Positions 60,501 through 64,000 of a DNA stretch of 64,000 nucleotides are shown here, piece after piece. The stretch spans positions 1,426,001-1,490,000 of the forward strand of contig LR746274.1 in the NCBI GenBank assembly GCA_902729315.2, in the 5' to 3' direction. Every line of letters starts with the position of its first letter. Within the stretch, counting starts at the first letter, position 1. Source of the DNA: Spirodela intermedia. Taxonomy: Eukaryota; Streptophyta; Magnoliopsida; Alismatales; Araceae. The translations under genes and the position numbers were made by a program. Under the pieces are notes generated by a model. The model ran no database searches and was not told where the DNA came from. It saw only the letters and a program-made list of their open reading frames with translations.

Positions 60501-63500
60501 CCAAGAAATCGAATATACTTATACACATTCAAGCTGTATGTTACTTTGAATAATTCACAATCTATTTTTTATAGGTAAGGTCTGTTCACTTCAAGATTCA
60601 TAGAATTTTTTTCGAACATCTTGTACAATTCACACTGAGATTGTGAAGAGGTCGTGCTTTTTGCTCGAGCAACTCTAGTCCTGAGAGCCAGGGCTGTCGT
60701 TCATCTGCTTTTTTAATGAACCCGAAGGTTCAGAAGAAGCAGGACCACACCTATTAAATGAGTTCGAGAGTTCCGCATGCCTCATAGGATGGATCATTTT
60801 TTATCATTCTCTGAATGCGAGAATTTCAGCGTTGAGGTCACAGATAATAGCGTATTAGAACTTTTAACAATAGATATAAAAGATAATGACAGATTCATTG
60901 TTGACTGGTCCAATTCTTTTGCGTGCAGCCAGAAGAACAATCCAATTTGATGGAGGCAGTCAACAAGATATCTATTTTCTCGCGGGTTAGTTTTCTCAGT
61001 AATATACGTCACATTCAAGATTTTTTTAATGTTTTTAGTATTCTCGAGATTAATTACAGTTCTCTCCATATTGTCTAGATCAGAGTAGAGCTCATCACTG
61101 TCCATTAGTTTCTATGGTATTCTTCTAGATACGTTCATCATCCCAGCTGGTATTTCCTGGGAATGATTTGATTTACAATTCACATCTCGACGATTCATTT
61201 GAAAACTGAGTCAATTTGCGGTAATATGACTCCATATTCATGTAATGGCCACCTTCCGCTTGTGGTGGGACCATGGGGTGTTTTACTTGGCTGGGTCCAG
61301 GTAGATAAGGACTTGGGAAATATGATAGCAATCTAATGTCAGAGCAAATAAAATTATGAGTGTCAAGTTGAATTGTCATTGCACGGTATCTCTGGTCTTT
61401 ATAGTATAGGTGATTTATTTTTCTTTGTTGCAATAGAAATTTTGAAAACATGACTACACCAAGATTTGCCATTTACATCACGTCATATTTTTTTTGATAA
61501 GTTCGAGTCGTGTAGTGTCAGGCATTCATTTACTGCAGCTCATGGTACTGCACATATACTATTACTAACATTCCTCAGAGAATAGTAAGTTTCATTTTTC
61601 TAGAGACTTAACCAGGCTTAAAAACTCTTACTGAGATGCTTGAAGGCGATTTGGAATTATACAATACAAAGTTGAAGGATTCTGGCATTCGATTCTTTTT
61701 ATTTATGACAGATGCAACAAGAAATGAGTTCAGCTGTTCTGCCTGCGGTTTTGGTTTCCTTACACTTCCATTACACATGCTCCACTATGGATTAAAATTT
61801 CTGCATTACATTATGCTCTTCATGTCAATTTCCTGCACTTCTTTTCCTCGGGGTTTTGGCTGTAATCATCGAGGGCTAAGATGTGCGTCCCTAATCTAGT
61901 TTAGTGAACTCTTGGGGACTTGATCAAACACATTCATTGAAGAAACTTAGTCCCAGAAATGGCTAATCACAAAAGTCTCGGAACGTGATTCATGAAAATT
62001 GATCTTTAAATGTTGCAAGGTCAGTCATTTGCCATTGAATGTGAACCAATCTCGCATATCCAACTCCCTAACATTGTGACTAGGCACAGACTATTTTCCA
62101 ATCCATGTCATATGCTGCTTTGATGTTGAATTCAAATCAAGGAAAAACATATTTTCCATTAAGGGTCGTTTCTTCCAACTTTTCCGTGAAATGGAACTTT
62201 TTCATTGAGGCAGCTTATGGTCAGCTTATGAGTACTGAATTCAAATCCAGTACTCATAATGATCAGCGCAGTTGTTTGTTATCCAGTGCACATTTTGCTA
62301 TTTATTAATTTCTGTTCTTCTTCCATTGCCTGTCAACGTAGGGAATGCTTCTTATGTCCAGGCATTTGAGTGGCCTTATTCAATTGGTAAGTAAAAAAAA
62401 TTCCTTATCAATGAGTAAGAAAATTCATCCTTTTAACTTTCGATTCCTCATATATATTTTTTCTGGTCTAGGACCTGAAAAATTGGACCGAGAGACAGAT
62501 ATCAATGGAGCTGTTAAGACAACTAGAGGATAAGTCAAAGTCTTTCTTCATATCAACAATTGGTAAATTTCACGAAATTTTGAGGAAGTTTTATTTAATG
62601 TTATGGTCCTATAAATGTGACTATTACAAAAGGTCACTCTGCAGGTCAAATGTCAAGCAAATGAAATTTATTTACTTTGTTTTTGCATTCCAATTAGTAA
62701 AATTCGGTGAGTTCTACTAAATCCGAATATTATAAGTAGCTGCTAAAAGCAAATGATGGTGTACATGTTTTTCGATAAATGATCCGATTGAGCCACTTAA
62801 TTGCTCTATTTTTTTTATTATGTTACAAGGACGACCAAAAGTAGTCTTATCTTTTCATTCTTTCCCTTCGTCTCCGTTCTCATTGATTTTGTGGATCTGG
62901 ACGTGGGCTAATCTCGCATCTTTTAAAAATTGCCTGATTTGCGTAGATATGAATGTTAAGAAGATGTTATTGAGTCTGCAGCACATGGTTTTGCCTGATT
63001 ACTGATTGAAGAATGAAAAGAGGATGCTAGGTGATGAAGAACGCTAGCAAATGATGTGAGAGAGATGGACACGGGGAAAAATTGTAGAAATGAAGAGACG
63101 GAGAAAGCCCAGAACACCAAGAGAGACCACCGAAACTCTAGTTTGAGCGGTGGAGAGAATCGTTTCTTCAGAGAATTTTTTCTTGCTCGCATGTTGAACT
63201 AGGGTTAGATATGCATGTGTGTGTGTTTGTGTGTATGTGTGCTTGTTTGTGTGGATTTCAAAAATGGTTCTGAGACATTAGTGGACCTAAAAATGGCTCT
63301 GAGAGTTAAATAGGTTTAGTGGGCTTAGACATCAATGGGCCCAACTTAAATGGATCCGAGACTCTAAATGAGAAAATGGTATTAGATGGTTTTCAACACT
63401 AGGAAAAAGAGGAAACTTTTTCGCGACATCATTCTTCCTTTTTATAAATTCACTTACGTTTTATCATTCCACAAACACATGACTTTCAATGAGGTGATTT

Positions 63501-64000
63501 GTCCTTTTCTTTATTTTTAAGCTGTTTTTTTACTTTAAAACACTTCTCTTAGATGGATTGAACTTTGAAACTAACTCTACGATATCAAATAGTGCAAATG
63601 TTAACAAGAGGTTTCTCTCTTTCACTTGCTAGAAAATTCTTCCTAGGTTTTGTACTTACTATGCATAAATTTTCTTTTCAGCCTAGACTAGAGCTTTTTG
63701 GGCTTCCATCAGTTTTATCTTTTGTATGTCCTTCTGAAAGGGTAGTCTATATGCAGTTTTTTCTCCTTCAGAGAGAGGGAAGTCTGTTTGATCTAATGCT
63801 TTAATTTTTTTTATTGTTTTTATTGTTTTCTTCTACTATTAACATCAGTCTCAACGAGCTTCTTGGAAATTGTAATTGTACAAATATTTTATAAGTGCAT
63901 GCATGATAAGGTATTATCCATTTTTAATATATCTGGCTGTAAAACATTGTGTAGTATCTTTTGCAGTTGAACCAGAAGAATTTGAAGTGAACATGAAGAA
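42512..64000 (+). CDS. WASHC5: WASH complex subunit strumpellin homologue (WASHC5), N-terminal part, runs off the window
   Basis: Recognised exons: 42512-42672, 42906-43080, 45901-46560, 47726-47869, 49280-49378, 49484-49609, 50259-50321, 51097-51189, 52183-52293, 53646-53809, 57726-57804, 59837-59938, 62342-62386, 62472-62562 and 63967 onward. These cover about 700 of the roughly 1160 residues usual for strumpellin. Diagnostic stretches include LLSFAGRAQALISEL, KYLEDLQDGVLMQYQLDKIL, GRQLLAEALTFFGFLLLLME, FARFPFPKTIVDAIICHIRD, YRCLRHYPDPQHRTVAL, VDRFFRDCWVCPIFL and VLTKNYVLENSHHLISLVR. Strumpellin is a helical scaffold of the five-part WASH complex, which activates Arp2/3 on endosomes. Intron 1 would be GC-AG (42673-42905). 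A short exon of about 19 codons expected between 59938 and 62342 was not found. Intron 10 carries a copia insertion. The reading frame is otherwise open, so the gene may be active. Confidence 0.88.
43081..45900 (+). other. Large intron 2 of the strumpellin gene
   Basis: This 2.8-kb GT-AG intron separates EDLQ from DGVLMQY. It holds no recognisable gene. The text around 44420 and 44500 (GAAGGCAAGTTGAGTC-like and GAAGGTAAGTTGAGTC) repeats, which hints at an old insertion. Confidence 0.55.
50750..50814. repeat. (CT)n imperfect microsatellite
   Basis: CT units mixed with C-runs lie within intron 7 of the strumpellin gene. Confidence 0.85.
54135..54456 (+). repeat. 5' LTR of the copia element
   Basis: It begins TGTGAACTTTCT and ends TTCTTAACA. 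By eye it agrees with the 3' copy at roughly nine bases in ten. Confidence 0.9.
54601..55325 (+). pseudogene. Copia gag remnant
   Basis: The frame 54561-54938 contains gag-like words (NGINLHQWEQFVDLMLLG, then SDPKYRRWKSEEA and LLSTM). It continues after a stop in the next readable piece (54960-55325; LVQGSKSIMEYSCELKTIW, EERIYTLKYRMYTFLMELN). A zinc knuckle follows at about 55412. Stops near 54936 and 55323 break the chain. Confidence 0.75.
55765..56219 (+). pseudogene. Fused integrase-N and RNase H-C remnants of the copia polyprotein
   Basis: An open frame reads from an integrase zinc-region remnant (DLLKTWFPSMFEGVD, VCDTCQLAQ) straight into the RNase H end (EICEGLWIQGLLDELR, KLFCDNKSAIVI, DRTKHIEVDRHF, SEQVADMFTKG). 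The junction is near 55890. One TGA stop (about 56001) interrupts the RNase H part. The second His of the zinc motif is replaced (VGYSS where LGHPS is usual). Confidence 0.75.
56214..56535 (+). repeat. 3' LTR of the copia element
   Basis: It begins TGTTGAACTTTCT and ends TTCTCAACA, and is followed by the target duplication GTTTT. Confidence 0.9.
59939..62341 (+). other. Strumpellin intron(s) where one short exon is expected but not found
   Basis: Family alignment expects about 19 residues between LKDLVQ (ending 59938) and GMLLMSRHLSG (starting 62342). No short phase-0 exon with good borders was found. A more GC-balanced block at about 60060-60350 (with GAACCCTAATAGAACC and CGAGCCTAGGGTCC) looks like inserted repeat DNA. 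Confidence 0.5.
62563..63966 (+). other. Strumpellin intron before the last visible exon
   Basis: The donor ATTG|GTAAAT and acceptor TTTTGCAG|TTGAACC are phase-compatible. The middle (about 63010-63400) includes a purine-rich stretch, a (TG)n-like run (63213-63250) and a GATGGTTTTCAACA ending that resembles LTR text. No element is delimited. Confidence 0.5.

Noticed and set aside
61636-61899. 87-codon frame in a strumpellin intron as the missing exon
   Set aside because: Its translation does not resemble the expected helix segment, and no donor fits phase 0 near LKTLTE.
1-64000. CRISPR arrays, operons or other prokaryotic systems
   Set aside because: The window is spliced plant nuclear DNA. 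Its only arrays are microsatellites.

Overview
The window is nuclear DNA of a flowering plant. Its genes are split by many short-to-long introns, plastid and mitochondrial protein genes sit in the nucleus, and Ty3/gypsy and Ty1/copia LTR retrotransposon remains fill the spaces. The strong G/C bias at third codon positions in the mTERF gene, beside AT-rich neighbours, would fit a monocot or an early-diverging angiosperm. That placement is inference only.

Layout, left to right. (1) 133-809: last exons of protoporphyrinogen oxidase 2 (+). (2) 1939-5237: complete NOP56, a box C/D snoRNP core protein (+, 8 exons), behind a promoter with telo-boxes and site II-like motifs. (3) 7331-9078: plastid-type mTERF protein (+), 5' exons unresolved, with microsatellite-filled introns. 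(4) 9537-14011: complete DUF3537 seven-helix membrane protein (+, 4 exons), the plant relative of insect gustatory receptors. (5) 14733 to about 26160: a repeat block. It holds a decayed gypsy element on the minus strand, a decayed copia element on the minus strand, and a GC-rich island of unknown origin. (6) 34845-27195 (-): complete six-exon gene for a 1205-residue Ser/Pro-rich protein of a plant-specific family, ending in a CaaX-like motif. (7) 36920-38842: mitochondrial Iojap/RsfS ribosome silencing factor (+). (8) 39335-41341: a head-to-head pair of At4g14100-like secreted-protein genes. The plus copy is intact; the minus copy is a pseudogene with a frame-breaking deletion and a stop codon. 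(9) 42512 to beyond 64000: the WASH-complex subunit strumpellin (WASHC5) homologue (+). It has large introns, one of which carries an internally deleted copia element with matching 5-bp target-site duplications.

The genes do not form a pathway. Several are housekeeping or organelle genes: tetrapyrrole synthesis, ribosome biogenesis, plastid gene expression and mitochondrial ribosome control. The points most worth a second look are the strumpellin homologue, the DUF3537 receptor-like protein, the possible lipid anchor of the large Ser/Pro-rich protein, three apparent GC-AG introns within 64 kb, the inverted gene/pseudogene pair, and the copia element that seems to have lost its middle through a short-homology deletion. 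All exon borders come from reading frame, splice signals and remembered family sequences; no alignment or transcript data were available.
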